Below are positions 44,598 to 52,502 of a stretch of DNA of 64,000 nt, piece by piece. The number at the start of each line of letters is the position of its first letter. The first letter of the stretch is position 1. Under the pieces are notes generated by a model, which had not been told where the DNA came from, did no database searches, and worked only from the letters and a program-made list of their open reading frames with translations. Location: assembly GCA_965216135.1 (NCBI GenBank), contig CBDCFL010000017.1, positions 62,001 to 126,000 of the forward strand, in the 5' to 3' direction. Made by a program: the position numbers and the translations under genes. This stretch comes from CBDCFL01 sp965216135. GTDB lineage: Bacteria; Pseudomonadota; Alphaproteobacteria; Rhodobacterales; Rhodobacteraceae.

Positions 44598-46538
44598 ATG
44601 ACTGAGCACAAAACCTACCCGCCCACGGTGGAATTCGCCGCCAATGCCCATGCGGACCGGGCGAAATATGACGCCATGTATGCCGCCTCGATTGCTGATC
44701 CAGATGCGTTCTGGGGCGAACAGGGCAAGCGGCTGGACTGGATCAAGCCCTACACCCGCGTCAAATACTCCACTTTCACGCATCCGGATGTGTCGATCAA
44801 TTGGTATGAGGACGGGGTTCTGAACGTCGCGGCCAATTGCGTGGACAGGCATCTGGCGAGGCGGGCCAATCAGACCGCGATCATCTGGGAAAGCGACGAT
44901 CCCGGCGTCGACAAAAACATCACCTACCGCGAGTTGAGCGAACAGGTGAACAAACTCGCCAATGTCTACAAGGACTTGGGCGTCGGCAAGGGCGATCGGA
45001 TCGTGCTGTACATGCCGATGATCCCCGAAGCGGCCTATGCGATGCTGGCCTGCGCCCGGATCGGGGCGGTGCATTCCATTGTGTTCGCCGGTTTCAGCCC
45101 CGAAGCGCTGGCCGCCCGGATCGAGGGCAGCACTGCCTCGCTGGTGGTGACCGCGGACGAGGCGCCGCGGGGTGGTAAGAACACGCCGCTGAAAACCAAT
45201 GTCGATCAGGCGCTGGCGATCTCGGGCGATGTCACCACGCTGGTGGTCGAGCGTACCGGCGCGGATGTGCCGATGAAAGATGGGCGCGATCATTCGTATG
45301 CGCATCACATGGCCGGTGCGTCACCCGATTGCCCGCCTGAGGCGATGAACGCCGAGGATCCGCTGTTCATCCTCTATACCTCCGGGTCCACCGGCAAACC
45401 CAAGGGCGTGGTGCATACCACCGGCGGTTATCTGGTCTTCGCTTCGATGACCCATCAATACACGTTCGACTATCACGACGGCGACGTGTTCTGGTGCACG
45501 GCGGATGTCGGCTGGGTCACCGGGCACAGCTATATCGTCTATGGCCCGCTGGCCAATGGGGCGACGACGCTGATGTTCGAAGGCGTGCCCACCTACCCCG
45601 ATGTCGGCCGGTTCTGGGCGGTTTGTGAAAAGCATCGCGTGAACCAGTTCTACACCGCGCCAACCGCGATCCGGGCATTGATGGCGCATGGGGATGACCC
45701 CGTGGCGAAACATGATCTGAGCGCGCTAAAGGTGCTGGGCACAGTGGGCGAACCGATCAATCCAGAGGCCTGGGAATGGTACAACCGCACTGTCGGCGGC
45801 GGCAACGTGCCGATCGTCGACACCTGGTGGCAGACCGAAACCGGCGGCCATCTGATGACCCCCCTGCCCGGCGCGACGACGACCAAACCCGGATCCTGCA
45901 CGTTCCCGTTTTTCGGCATCCAACCGGTCATCCTTGATCCGGCCAGCGGCGAAGAGATCACTACCACCGAGGCGACCGGCGTCTTGTGCATCCGTGACAG
46001 CTGGCCCGGACAGATGCGCACGGTTTACGGCGATCACGATCGGTTCGTGGCCACCTATTTCGCTGATTACAAAGGCTATTATTTCACCGGCGACGGTTGC
46101 CGGCGTGACGCGGACGGCTATTACTGGATCACCGGGCGGGTCGATGACGTGCTGAACGTCTCGGGTCACCGCATGGGCACGGCCGAGGTGGAAAGCGCGC
46201 TGGTCGCCCATCCGTCCGTTTCCGAGGCCGCCGTTGTCGGCTTTCCGCACGAGATCAAGGGCCAGGGCATCTATTGCTACGTGACGCTGATGGTCGGGCA
46301 GGGTTATACCGATGAGCTGAAGGTCGAATTGCGCAACTGGGTCCGCAAGGAAATCGGCCCCGTCGCGTCGCCCGACCATATCCAATGGGCCCCCGGCCTG
46401 CCGAAAACCCGCTCCGGCAAGATCATGCGCCGGATCCTGCGCAAGATTGCAGAGGATGATTACGGCGCGCTTGGCGATACCTCAACGCTGGCCGATCCGG
46501 GGGTGGTGGATGATTTGATTGCGAATAGGATGAAATAA
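44598..46538 (+). CDS. acs: Acetyl-CoA synthetase
   Basis: 646 residues from ATG 44598, preceded by CAGGGA; the open frame upstream to 44529 is unlike the family. Adenylation motifs: YTSGSTGKPKGVVHTTGGYL, GEPINPEAWEWY, WWQTETGGHLMTPLPG with the acetate-pocket Trp, GYYFTGDGCRRDADGYYWITGRVDDVLNVSGHRMGTAEVESALVAHP, and the C-terminal acetylatable Lys in KTRSGKIMRRILRKI. It activates acetate to acetyl-CoA through acetyl-AMP. Orientation and neighbours give no operon. Confidence 0.96.
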   Translation: MTEHKTYPPTVEFAANAHADRAKYDAMYAASIADPDAFWGEQGKRLDWIKPYTRVKYSTFTHPDVSINWYEDGVLNVAANCVDRHLARRANQTAIIWESDDPGVDKNITYRELSEQVNKLANVYKDLGVGKGDRIVLYMPMIPEAAYAMLACARIGAVHSIVFAGFSPEALAARIEGSTASLVVTADEAPRGGKNTPLKTNVDQALAISGDVTTLVVERTGADVPMKDGRDHSYAHHMAGASPDCPPEAMNAEDPLFILYTSGSTGKPKGVVHTTGGYLVFASMTHQYTFDYHDGDVFWCTADVGWVTGHSYIVYGPLANGATTLMFEGVPTYPDVGRFWAVCEKHRVNQFYTAPTAIRALMAHGDDPVAKHDLSALKVLGTVGEPINPEAWEWYNRTVGGGNVPIVDTWWQTETGGHLMTPLPGATTTKPGSCTFPFFGIQPVILDPASGEEITTTEATGVLCIRDSWPGQMRTVYGDHDRFVATYFADYKGYYFTGDGCRRDADGYYWITGRVDDVLNVSGHRMGTAEVESALVAHPSVSEAAVVGFPHEIKGQGIYCYVTLMVGQGYTDELKVELRNWVRKEIGPVASPDHIQWAPGLPKTRSGKIMRRILRKIAEDDYGALGDTSTLADPGVVDDLIANRMK

Positions 46539-46978
46539 CTACTTCATCCCGGAATTGATCCGGGGCCCGCCCCGGTCCTCAAGCCGGCCGATTTTTCTTG
46601 GAACGCCGCCTTCCGCAACTCCGAACCGCGAAAAAACAGGGCAGCGCCCGGCCGCGGGTGGGTGCCTCTGCGGTTGGGTCACTTAATGGTGCCGCCACAT
46701 CTTCCGTTCATTCGGGTGTGCAGGCGGCGCGAGGATGCGCCCGCCCATCGGGGCGGTCGGGCGCTGCCCGGCGGCGCTACGCGCCTTGTTGCCGGGCGGG
46801 GCAGAGATCGGTGTGCTGCAAAAGGGCGCGCCTTCGGAGTGATGGCGGTCGGGGGCTGTCCGGCGGCACAATATTTGCTTCAGAGACCCCACGGGGCACG
46901 GATGAAACTCGCCCCCAAGTGCGACACGCAAGACTTTTTCAAGGGCTCTTGGCTCCCACCGCAGCGTTTCCCCGGGCG
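46539..46978. other. Intergenic region between acs and the DUF6768 gene
   Basis: About 440 bp. It holds a GC-rich stem CCGGGG-CCCG-CCCCGG (46560-46575) shortly after acs, possibly a transcript end though with no U-run, and MITE-like copy 3. Nothing else is recognised. Confidence 0.55.
46639..46769 (-). repeat. MITE-like repeat, copy 3 (inverted orientation)
   Basis: 131 bp with ends GGGCAGCGCCCGGCCGC (46639-46655) and GCGGTCGGGCGCTGCCC (46753-46769). The interior is the reverse complement of copies 1 and 2, including the conserved CCGCCACATCTTCCGTTCAT segment. Confidence 0.82.
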
Positions 46979-47341
46979 TCACTTCTCCCGGCTCACCAGC
47001 ATCAACTCAACCCGTTTGATCTCGCGGATCACCCGGTCGGCCTGGATTTGCGGCATCAGGCTCATCTTCAGGCTGGTCCCGGCGATCAACAGAACAGCGC
47101 CGGAAATCCCCCATTTGACCGCCGGCAGAACCTCGGTTGCCTGAAAGAACCGGATCGCGCACCATAAGCTGGCCAGAAACATCGCCGATTGGACGATCAT
47201 CACAACCCAGGTCACCCAACCAAGCTTTCCGCGAAAAAGGCCAAACCCCAGCGCGAACCAGCCAAGCTCCTCAGTTTCCTCAAATATTTTTCGATCCTCG
47301 CCTTCCAGCGCGTCGCGGATCATTTCATCTAATTTGCTCAT
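46979..47341 (-). CDS. DUF6768 family membrane protein, partner of the ECF sigma factor
   Basis: 120 residues. A soluble N-terminus (SKLDEMIRDALEGEDRKIFEETEELGW) is followed by two helices (LGWVTWVVMIVQSAMFLASLWCAIRFF and WGISGAVLLIAGTSLKMSLM). It overlaps the ECF sigma gene by four bases (ATGA). Two-helix proteins co-encoded with ECF sigma factors are often anti-sigma-like regulators; this one has no classical zinc anti-sigma motif, so that role is inference from context. Confidence 0.8.
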   Translation of the reverse strand: MSKLDEMIRDALEGEDRKIFEETEELGWFALGFGLFRGKLGWVTWVVMIVQSAMFLASLWCAIRFFQATEVLPAVKWGISGAVLLIAGTSLKMSLMPQIQADRVIREIKRVELMLVSREK

Positions 47342-47886
47342 GTCTCGTCTCCTTCCAAAGCGCGCCGCAGTTTTGCGCGCGCGTGCATCAATCGTGTTTT
47401 CACCGTGCCAATGGGCACATCCAATGACGCCGCCACTTGCGCCACGCTCATCTCTTCGAGGTAAAACAGCGCCACGGTGGCCGATTGCTCGGGTGACAGT
47501 GCCGCAATCGCGGCGCGCACCTTGGCCGCATCAAGCGCGGTCAATTCAGCCGCTGGTGTCTCTGTCTCAGCCTCGGCGGCATAATCGGTCTCAAGGCGGC
47601 GCGCCTTTTGCCGGCGTCCGATCTCACGCGCTACGCGGCGGCTGACGATCCTGAGAGCCCAGGGCAGGAACGCGGCATCATTGCGCATACCGTTGAGACC
47701 ACGCAATATTTCCACCCAGGCCTCCTGGACTATGTCGCGCGCGACCTCACCATCACCCAACAGCCGCGCTGCATGGGCCAAGAGCCGTGGTCCGCGCATT
47801 TCGACAAGGCGCGCCATCGACGCGGTGTCGCCGGCGCGCGCCGATGCAACAAGATAGGCCTCAAGCGCTTGGGTTTTGGTCTGCAC
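47338..47886 (-). CDS. RNA polymerase sigma factor, ECF subfamily
   Basis: 182 residues. Region 2: LARAARLLGDGEVARDIVQEAWVEILRGL-type sequence with DIVQEAWVEILRG and AFLPWALRIVSRRVAREIGR. Region 4: LSPEQSATVALFYLEEMSVAQVAASLDVPIGTVKTRLMHARAKLRRAL. It would direct RNA polymerase to a small regulon. Its stop codon overlaps the DUF6768 gene start, making a sigma/membrane-partner operon. The signal is unknown. Confidence 0.93.
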   Translation of the reverse strand: MQTKTQALEAYLVASARAGDTASMARLVEMRGPRLLAHAARLLGDGEVARDIVQEAWVEILRGLNGMRNDAAFLPWALRIVSRRVAREIGRRQKARRLETDYAAEAETETPAAELTALDAAKVRAAIAALSPEQSATVALFYLEEMSVAQVAASLDVPIGTVKTRLMHARAKLRRALEGDET

Positions 47887-47996
47887 CTTGGGGCCTTCCC
47901 GCGCTGCAATTACGTATTAGTGCGCCAAACGTGCCAACCGGTTCATGGGTTTTGGGAAATTTCGGGTGACAAAGGCGTGAGAACCGGCGAACCGGA

Positions 47997-49157
47997 TCAA
48001 GCTTTGACGCCTTCGAGCACTGAGGCGTAATTGGCAACGCCGGACCCGCCCATGTTAAAGACCAGTCCCAGACCGGCACCGTCCTTTTGCATTGCGCCTG
48101 CGTTGCCAGTGACTTGGCGCGCGATCAGAACGTGCATCGAAACCCCGGTGGCACCGACCGGATGGCCTTTGGCCTTCAGGCCACCCGACAGATTGACTGG
48201 TAATGCGCCATCGGCAAACACCAGGCCGTCGTTCAGCGCATCGGCACCACGGCCCGGCGCGGTCAGCCCCATCGCTTCGTAAAGCATCAGTTCAGCAATG
48301 GTGAAACAATCGTGCACCTCGGCCAGATCCAGAACATCCAGCGCCATGCCGGAAACTTCCAGGGCCTGGGCAATTGCCCGGCGCGGGCCCTCAAAGGCGA
48401 TCAGATCGCGCGCTGACATCGGCAGGTAATCGTTGACCTGCTCGCTGGCGCGCACGCGCACGGCGCGCGGGAACGAGTTGGCCAGGTCATCGGCCACCAT
48501 GATCAGCGCCGCCGCACCGTCGGAAACCAGCGAGCAATCGGTCACTTTCAAAGGCGCCGCGACAACCGGGTTTTTGTTGCTTTCGGTGGCGCAATATTCC
48601 TCCGACAGTTCTTTGTGCAACTGTGCCAGGGGGTTGTGCATCGCGTTGGCGTGGTTCTTTGCGGCGATGCGGGCCATGGCGGGCGTCGGATCGCCCCACT
48701 TGTCGCTATACGCTCGCGCAAACCCAGCAAAAACCTCCGGAAAGGTCAGCCCCGCCTCCTCGCGCTGATAGGATGCGTGACCAAGTGCCGCGCCAACCTC
48801 GGCGTTGGGCAGATGGGTCATCTTTTCGACCCCGATCACCAGCGCGATCTTTGTGCGCCCTGCCTCAATGGCGTTGCGCGCGGCGAAAACCGCCGCCGAG
48901 CCCGATGCGCAGGCATTTTCCAGCCGCGTGGCCGGCGTAAAACGCAAGCCCGGATCGATGGCCAACGCCAGCGATGCGGGAAATCCGTCGCCCACCATGC
49001 CGCCATTGAAATGGCCCACCCAGATACCGCCAAGGTCGGCGGGTGCCACGCCAGCATGCTCGATCGCTTCGCGACCCGCCTCGACGATCAGCGCTTCGAG
49101 ATCGCTGTCGGTCAGCTTGCCGAATTTGGTATGTCCCCAGCCGACGATGTGAACCAT
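47997..49157 (-). CDS. Thiolase family protein (acetyl-CoA acetyltransferase / SCP2-thiolase-like)
   Basis: 386 residues. Active-site Cys in LENACASGSAAVFAARNAIEAG (about residues 85); catalytic His region VNLSGGLKAKGHPVGATG and LNMGGSG-like end GLVFNMGGSGVANYA. This is the SCP2-thiolase-like branch, used in acyl-CoA degradation or acetyl transfer. It lies alone on the minus strand. A palindromic TGAACG-CT-CGTTCA site 74-87 bp upstream of its ATG suggests repression by a TetR-type regulator of fatty-acid metabolism. Confidence 0.88.
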   Translation of the reverse strand: MVHIVGWGHTKFGKLTDSDLEALIVEAGREAIEHAGVAPADLGGIWVGHFNGGMVGDGFPASLALAIDPGLRFTPATRLENACASGSAAVFAARNAIEAGRTKIALVIGVEKMTHLPNAEVGAALGHASYQREEAGLTFPEVFAGFARAYSDKWGDPTPAMARIAAKNHANAMHNPLAQLHKELSEEYCATESNKNPVVAAPLKVTDCSLVSDGAAALIMVADDLANSFPRAVRVRASEQVNDYLPMSARDLIAFEGPRRAIAQALEVSGMALDVLDLAEVHDCFTIAELMLYEAMGLTAPGRGADALNDGLVFADGALPVNLSGGLKAKGHPVGATGVSMHVLIARQVTGNAGAMQKDGAGLGLVFNMGGSGVANYASVLEGVKA

Positions 49158-49230
49158 GGACCCGTCCTTTCAAAAAAAAGTCGCGCGCGCAGCATTATGC
49201 CAGCGACCGGCACCGGGATCAATTCAGATT

Positions 49231-49244
49231 TGAACGCTCGTTCA
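49231..49244. promoter_or_regulatory. Candidate TetR-type operator upstream of the thiolase gene
   Basis: TGAACG-CT-CGTTCA, a 14-bp palindrome with 6-bp arms. It resembles operators of TetR-family fatty-acid regulators (GAACG-N2-CGTTC). It lies in the thiolase 5' region and 12 bp downstream of the CBS gene stop. No TetR gene is in the window, so the regulator must be elsewhere. Confidence 0.5.
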
Positions 49245-49255
49245 GTTAATCGGGG

Positions 49256-49690
49256 CTAATGCCCCATGATCATGCCTTCCAGCGCATCTTTTTCCATCGC
49301 CAGTTCCGACAGGCGCGCCTTGACCACATCGCCGATCGAAATCAGCCCCACCATCGACCCGTCGCGCATCACCGGCATGTGCCGGAACCGGCCGTCGGTC
49401 ATCTTGACCAGAACCGCATCCGCGGTCTCATCCTCGGCGCAGCTGACGATGGTGCTGGTCATCACATCAGCCACCTTTTCGGACAAGCAGGCAGCGCCCT
49501 TGCGCCCCAACTCGCGGACGATGTCACGCTCGGATATGATGCCCGCGACCGAATTTCCGTCATCGGACACGACAAGCGCTCCGATCTTTTTCGCTGAAAG
49601 TACCTCGACCGACTGTGCAAGCGTCGCGCCTTGCTCAATAGTCTCAATTGCGTGCGAAGGTTTCGATGACAGGATTTGGCTGACAAGCAT
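49256..49690 (-). CDS. CBS-domain pair protein
   Basis: 144 residues made of two CBS motifs: LVSQILSSKPSHAIETIEQGATLAQSVEVLSAKKIGALVVSDD with GIISERDIVREL, and VADVMTSTIVSCAEDETADAVLVKMTDGRFRHMPVMRDG with GLISIGDVVKARLSELAME. CBS pairs bind adenine nucleotides and sense energy state. No other domain is attached. It lies divergent to mmsA. Confidence 0.92.
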   Translation of the reverse strand: MLVSQILSSKPSHAIETIEQGATLAQSVEVLSAKKIGALVVSDDGNSVAGIISERDIVRELGRKGAACLSEKVADVMTSTIVSCAEDETADAVLVKMTDGRFRHMPVMRDGSMVGLISIGDVVKARLSELAMEKDALEGMIMGH

Positions 49691-49784
49691 ATTCTCGGCT
49701 TTCCGATTGATGGTGTATTTCGCTCAACTTACCGTCACTCTGATCGCTAATCTATGTCAAGTTATGTGTCCAAGTTTCGGGCGA

Positions 49785-49834
49785 CTTGCCGCATGAGCCG
49801 CAGAAAAATTCGGTTTCTGCCGACTTGCGGCAAG
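49785..49834. promoter_or_regulatory. Paired CTTGC-N-GCAAG sites with nested inverted repeats upstream of mmsA
   Basis: CTTGCCGCATG (49785-49795) and CTTGCGGCAAG (49824-49834) are similar palindromic half-operators spaced about 39 bp. Between them GCAGAAA (49800-49806) and TTTCTGC (49814-49820) form a further inverted repeat. The mmsA ATG is at 49867. This looks like an operator or cruciform of a metabolite-responsive regulator; the regulator is not identified. Confidence 0.45.
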
Positions 49835-49866
49835 AGTATGGTCCGCCAAAATGACAGGAGGATTCG

Positions 49867-51366
49867 ATGGATGAACTGTCCCATTACGTAGGTGGCATGC
49901 ATGTTTCCGGCACTTCGGGCCGGTTCGCGGATGTTTTCAACCCGGCAACCGGTGAAGTTCAGTCGCGGGTGCCTTTGGCCAGCAAAGCCGAGATGGATGC
50001 CGCTATCGCCAGCGCCGCAGCCGCGCAGCCCGCCTGGGGCGCGACCAACCCGCAAAAGCGTGGCCGGGTGATGATGCGGTTGGTTCAGTTGTTGAACCGC
50101 GATATGGACAAACTGGCCGAGGCGCTCAGCCGTGAGCACGGCAAGACCATCCCCGATGCGAAAGGCGACGTTCAGCGCGGCCTGGAGGTCGTTGAATTCT
50201 GCATCGGCGCGCCGCATTTGCTGAAGGGCGATTTTACCGACAGTGCGGGCCCTGGCATCGACATGTATTCCATGCGTCAGCCGCTGGGTGTTGTCGCCGG
50301 TATCACGCCGTTCAACTTCCCCGCCATGATCCCGTTGTGGAAAATGGCCCCGGCGCTGGCCTGCGGAAATGCGTTTATTCTCAAACCCTCCGAACGCGAC
50401 CCCTCGGTGCCGCTGATGTTGGGCGCATTGTTGACTGAGGCCGGGTTGCCCGATGGCCTGTTGCAGGTGGTCAACGGCGACAAAGAGGCTGTGGATGCAA
50501 TCCTCGACAATGAAACCGTTCAGGCCATCGGCTTTGTCGGCTCGACCCCGATTGCGCAATATATCTACTCGCGGGGCTGCGCCAACGGCAAACGGGTGCA
50601 ATGTTTCGGCGGGGCCAAGAACCACATGATCGTCATGCCGGATGCGGATTTGGATCAGGCGGCGGATGCGCTGATAGGTGCCGGATACGGGGCCGCGGGC
50701 GAGCGCTGCATGGCCATTTCGGTAGCAGTGCCGGTCGGCGATGAGACCGCGGATGCGCTGATCGAAAAACTGGTGCCGCGTATCGAAAAGCTGAAGGTCG
50801 GCCCCTATACCGCCGGCGACGACATGGATTACGGCCCGCTGGTGACCGGCGAGGCCAAGACGCGGGTTCTGGGACTGATCAAATCCGGCATCGAACAGGG
50901 GGCCGAACTGGTCGTCGATGGCCGCGATTTTTCTCTGCAAGGTTATGAGGACGGTTTTTTCGTCGGCCCGCATCTGTTTGACCGGGTCACCACCGATATG
51001 GACATCTACCGGCAGGAAATTTTCGGACCGGTCCTGTCAACCGTGCGGGCTGCCACGTACGAGGAAGCCCTCGGCCACGCCATGGACAACGAATACGGCA
51101 ATGGCACCGCGATTTTTACCCGCGACGGTGATACCGCCCGCGATTTCGCCAACCGCATCAACATCGGCATGGTCGGCATCAACGTGCCGATCCCGGTGCC
51201 ACTGGCCTATCACACCTTTGGCGGCTGGAAGAAGTCCGGCTTTGGCGATTTGAACCAGCACGGCCCGGATGCGTTCCGGTTTTACACCCGGACCAAAACC
51301 GTCACCTCGCGCTGGCCTTCGGGTCTGAAGGAGGGCGGCGAGTTTCATTTCAGGGCGATGGACTGA
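49867..51366 (+). CDS. mmsA: CoA-acylating methylmalonate-semialdehyde dehydrogenase
   Basis: 499 residues from ATG 49867, preceded by AGGAGG. MmsA features: YVGGMHVSGTSGRFADVFNPATGEV, TPFNFPAMIPLWKMAPALACGNAFILKPSERDPS, VGSTPIAQYIYSRGCANGKRVQCFGGAKNH, catalytic Cys in GAAGERCMAIS, and the C-terminal FGGWKKSGFGDLNQHGPDAFRFYTRTK. It converts methylmalonate semialdehyde to propionyl-CoA in valine and myo-inositol degradation. The last 120 bp are repeated at 52329-52451 after the vapBC-like genes. Confidence 0.95.
   Translation: MDELSHYVGGMHVSGTSGRFADVFNPATGEVQSRVPLASKAEMDAAIASAAAAQPAWGATNPQKRGRVMMRLVQLLNRDMDKLAEALSREHGKTIPDAKGDVQRGLEVVEFCIGAPHLLKGDFTDSAGPGIDMYSMRQPLGVVAGITPFNFPAMIPLWKMAPALACGNAFILKPSERDPSVPLMLGALLTEAGLPDGLLQVVNGDKEAVDAILDNETVQAIGFVGSTPIAQYIYSRGCANGKRVQCFGGAKNHMIVMPDADLDQAADALIGAGYGAAGERCMAISVAVPVGDETADALIEKLVPRIEKLKVGPYTAGDDMDYGPLVTGEAKTRVLGLIKSGIEQGAELVVDGRDFSLQGYEDGFFVGPHLFDRVTTDMDIYRQEIFGPVLSTVRAATYEEALGHAMDNEYGNGTAIFTRDGDTARDFANRINIGMVGINVPIPVPLAYHTFGGWKKSGFGDLNQHGPDAFRFYTRTKTVTSRWPSGLKEGGEFHFRAMD
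51247..51366 (+). repeat. Direct repeat of the mmsA 3' end, copy A (in the intact gene)
   Basis: 120 bp from GATTTGAACCAG to the mmsA stop. It recurs at 52329-52451 with five substitutions, all third-codon-position and synonymous, and a 3-bp insertion near the stop. The repeats frame the vapBC-like cassette. Confidence 0.9.
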
Positions 51367-51472
51367 CACCTAGAGCGGCAAAAAGGATGGATCGTGGGGC
51401 GGCATTTGGCCGCCTCATTTATTTCACGCGTCCTGGTAATTTCCTGCGCCGCCCTTTTCAAAGCAACCGTGA

Positions 51473-51486
51473 TAGTATAAATACTA
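51473..51486. promoter_or_regulatory. Candidate autoregulatory operator of the toxin-antitoxin module
   Basis: TAGTAT-AA-ATACTA is a perfect 6-bp-arm palindrome in an AT-rich stretch 33 bp upstream of the antitoxin ATG (51519). Type II toxin-antitoxin operons are usually autoregulated by the antitoxin at such sites; binding here is inference. Confidence 0.5.
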
Positions 51487-51518
51487 ATTATCATAGTAAA
51501 TCCTATAGGACAGATATC

Positions 51519-51905
51519 ATGTCAAAATACGAGCCACTTCGTCAGTTTTTGGACCAAAGCGATCAAACGCGCGTCACATTAACTTTTGCGAAAGTAGAGC
51601 AAATTCTGGGTGTTAAGTTGCCGCCAAGTGCCTATAATCACCAGGCATGGTGGGCCAACAACCCTGAGGGTCACAGCCATTCCCGCGCATGGATCGAGGC
51701 CGGATGGCGCACCGAGAACCTTAACGTGTCCGCCGGTAAGGTCGATTTTGCGCGCCAAGTCTCGGAGTCGCAAGTCGATCGCCCTGCGTCGGAGAAGGTA
51801 CTTGACCCGTGGGGTGCATTGGCGGGAACGGTCACGATCCACGATCCTGTCGCGCTTACCACGCCCAGTGACGAATATTGGGAATCCGAGGGTGGGCAAT
51901 CTTGA
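51519..51905 (+). CDS. DUF7662-like protein with VapB-like C-terminal tail (putative antitoxin)
   Basis: 128 residues from ATG 51519, with AGGA upstream; the longer frame to 51387 has no Shine-Dalgarno. The N-terminal ~80 residues (SKYEPLRQFLDQSDQTRVTLTFAKVEQILGVKLPPSAYNHQAWWANNPEGHSHSRAWIEAGW) match the DUF7662 pattern, often DNA-binding. The C-terminal part (VLDPWGALAGTVTIHDPVALTTPSDEYWE) resembles the tail of VapB/AbrB-type antitoxins that blocks a PIN toxin. The gene overlaps the PIN gene by three bases. So it is best read as a hybrid antitoxin; this is inference from sequence style and context. Confidence 0.72.
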   Translation: MSKYEPLRQFLDQSDQTRVTLTFAKVEQILGVKLPPSAYNHQAWWANNPEGHSHSRAWIEAGWRTENLNVSAGKVDFARQVSESQVDRPASEKVLDPWGALAGTVTIHDPVALTTPSDEYWESEGGQS

Positions 51906-52318
51906 CCACCAGCGGCGTTCTGCTCGACACTTGTGCGGTCATATGGTTGCTCGGCGGTTTGCCGATGTCCGACGCTTCGCGCGCAGCCATTGCGGACGCG
52001 GCCAGCAACGACGCCCTGTATGTCTCGCCAATCTCAGCCTGGGAAATTGGAATGCTGGTTGCCAAAGGACGCATCGCCCTGTCGTTGCCGATAACGCAAT
52101 GGGTGGAAAAAGCGTTTGCTCAGCCGGGAATGCAAACGGCAGATCTGATGCCGGCCATACTTGTCTTTTCAAGTTTCCTGCCGGGCACTGCGCCAGGCGA
52201 CCCTGCCGACCGGATCATCATCGCGACCGCGCGGCAGCACGGCGTCACAATCGTTACGCGGGACCGGCCGATTATCGACTACGCGCAGAAAGGCTATGTT
52301 CACGCGCTTGAATGCTGA
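51902..52318 (+). CDS. VapC-like PIN-domain toxin
   Basis: 138 residues from TTG 51902, overlapping the antitoxin stop. PIN-domain residues: LLDTCAVIWLL (first Asp), ISAWEIGMLVAKGRI (Glu), DPADRIIIATARQHGVTIVTRDRPI with the conserved Asp pair, and IIDYA. VapC proteins are Mg-dependent RNases that cut tRNA or rRNA. A start at an upstream codon would overlap the antitoxin more. The 3-4 bp overlap is typical of toxin-antitoxin operons. Confidence 0.88.
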   Translation: MTTSGVLLDTCAVIWLLGGLPMSDASRAAIADAASNDALYVSPISAWEIGMLVAKGRIALSLPITQWVEKAFAQPGMQTADLMPAILVFSSFLPGTAPGDPADRIIIATARQHGVTIVTRDRPIIDYAQKGYVHALEC

Positions 52319-52328
52319 CGGTGATTTC

Positions 52329-52451
52329 GATTTGAACCAGCACGGCCCGGATGCATTCCGGTTTTACACCCGGACCAAGACGGTGACCTCGCGCTGGCCT
52401 TCGGGTCTGAAGGAGGGCGGCGAGTTTCATTTTAGGGGGCGGATGGACTAG
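52329..52451 (+). repeat. Direct repeat of the mmsA 3' end, copy B (orphan)
   Basis: 123 bp coding for FDLNQHGPDAFRFYTRTKTVTSRWPS-type residues up to GRMD and TAG. It has no start and is not part of an expressed gene. The strong terminator right after it suggests this copy is the resident mmsA end and copy A arrived with the cassette. Confidence 0.9.
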
Positions 52452-52460
52452 ACATGAAAA

Positions 52461-52484
52461 AAGGCGGCACCAGGCCGCCTTTTT
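52461..52484. terminator. Bidirectional intrinsic terminator
   Basis: GGCGGC (52463-52468) pairs with GCCGCC (52474-52479), with an A-run before and TTTTT after. It serves both the plus-strand mmsA-tail side and the minus-strand VPLPA-CTERM gene ending at 52503. Confidence 0.85.
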
Positions 52485-52502
52485 CACGATTAGTTTGTGA
52501 CG

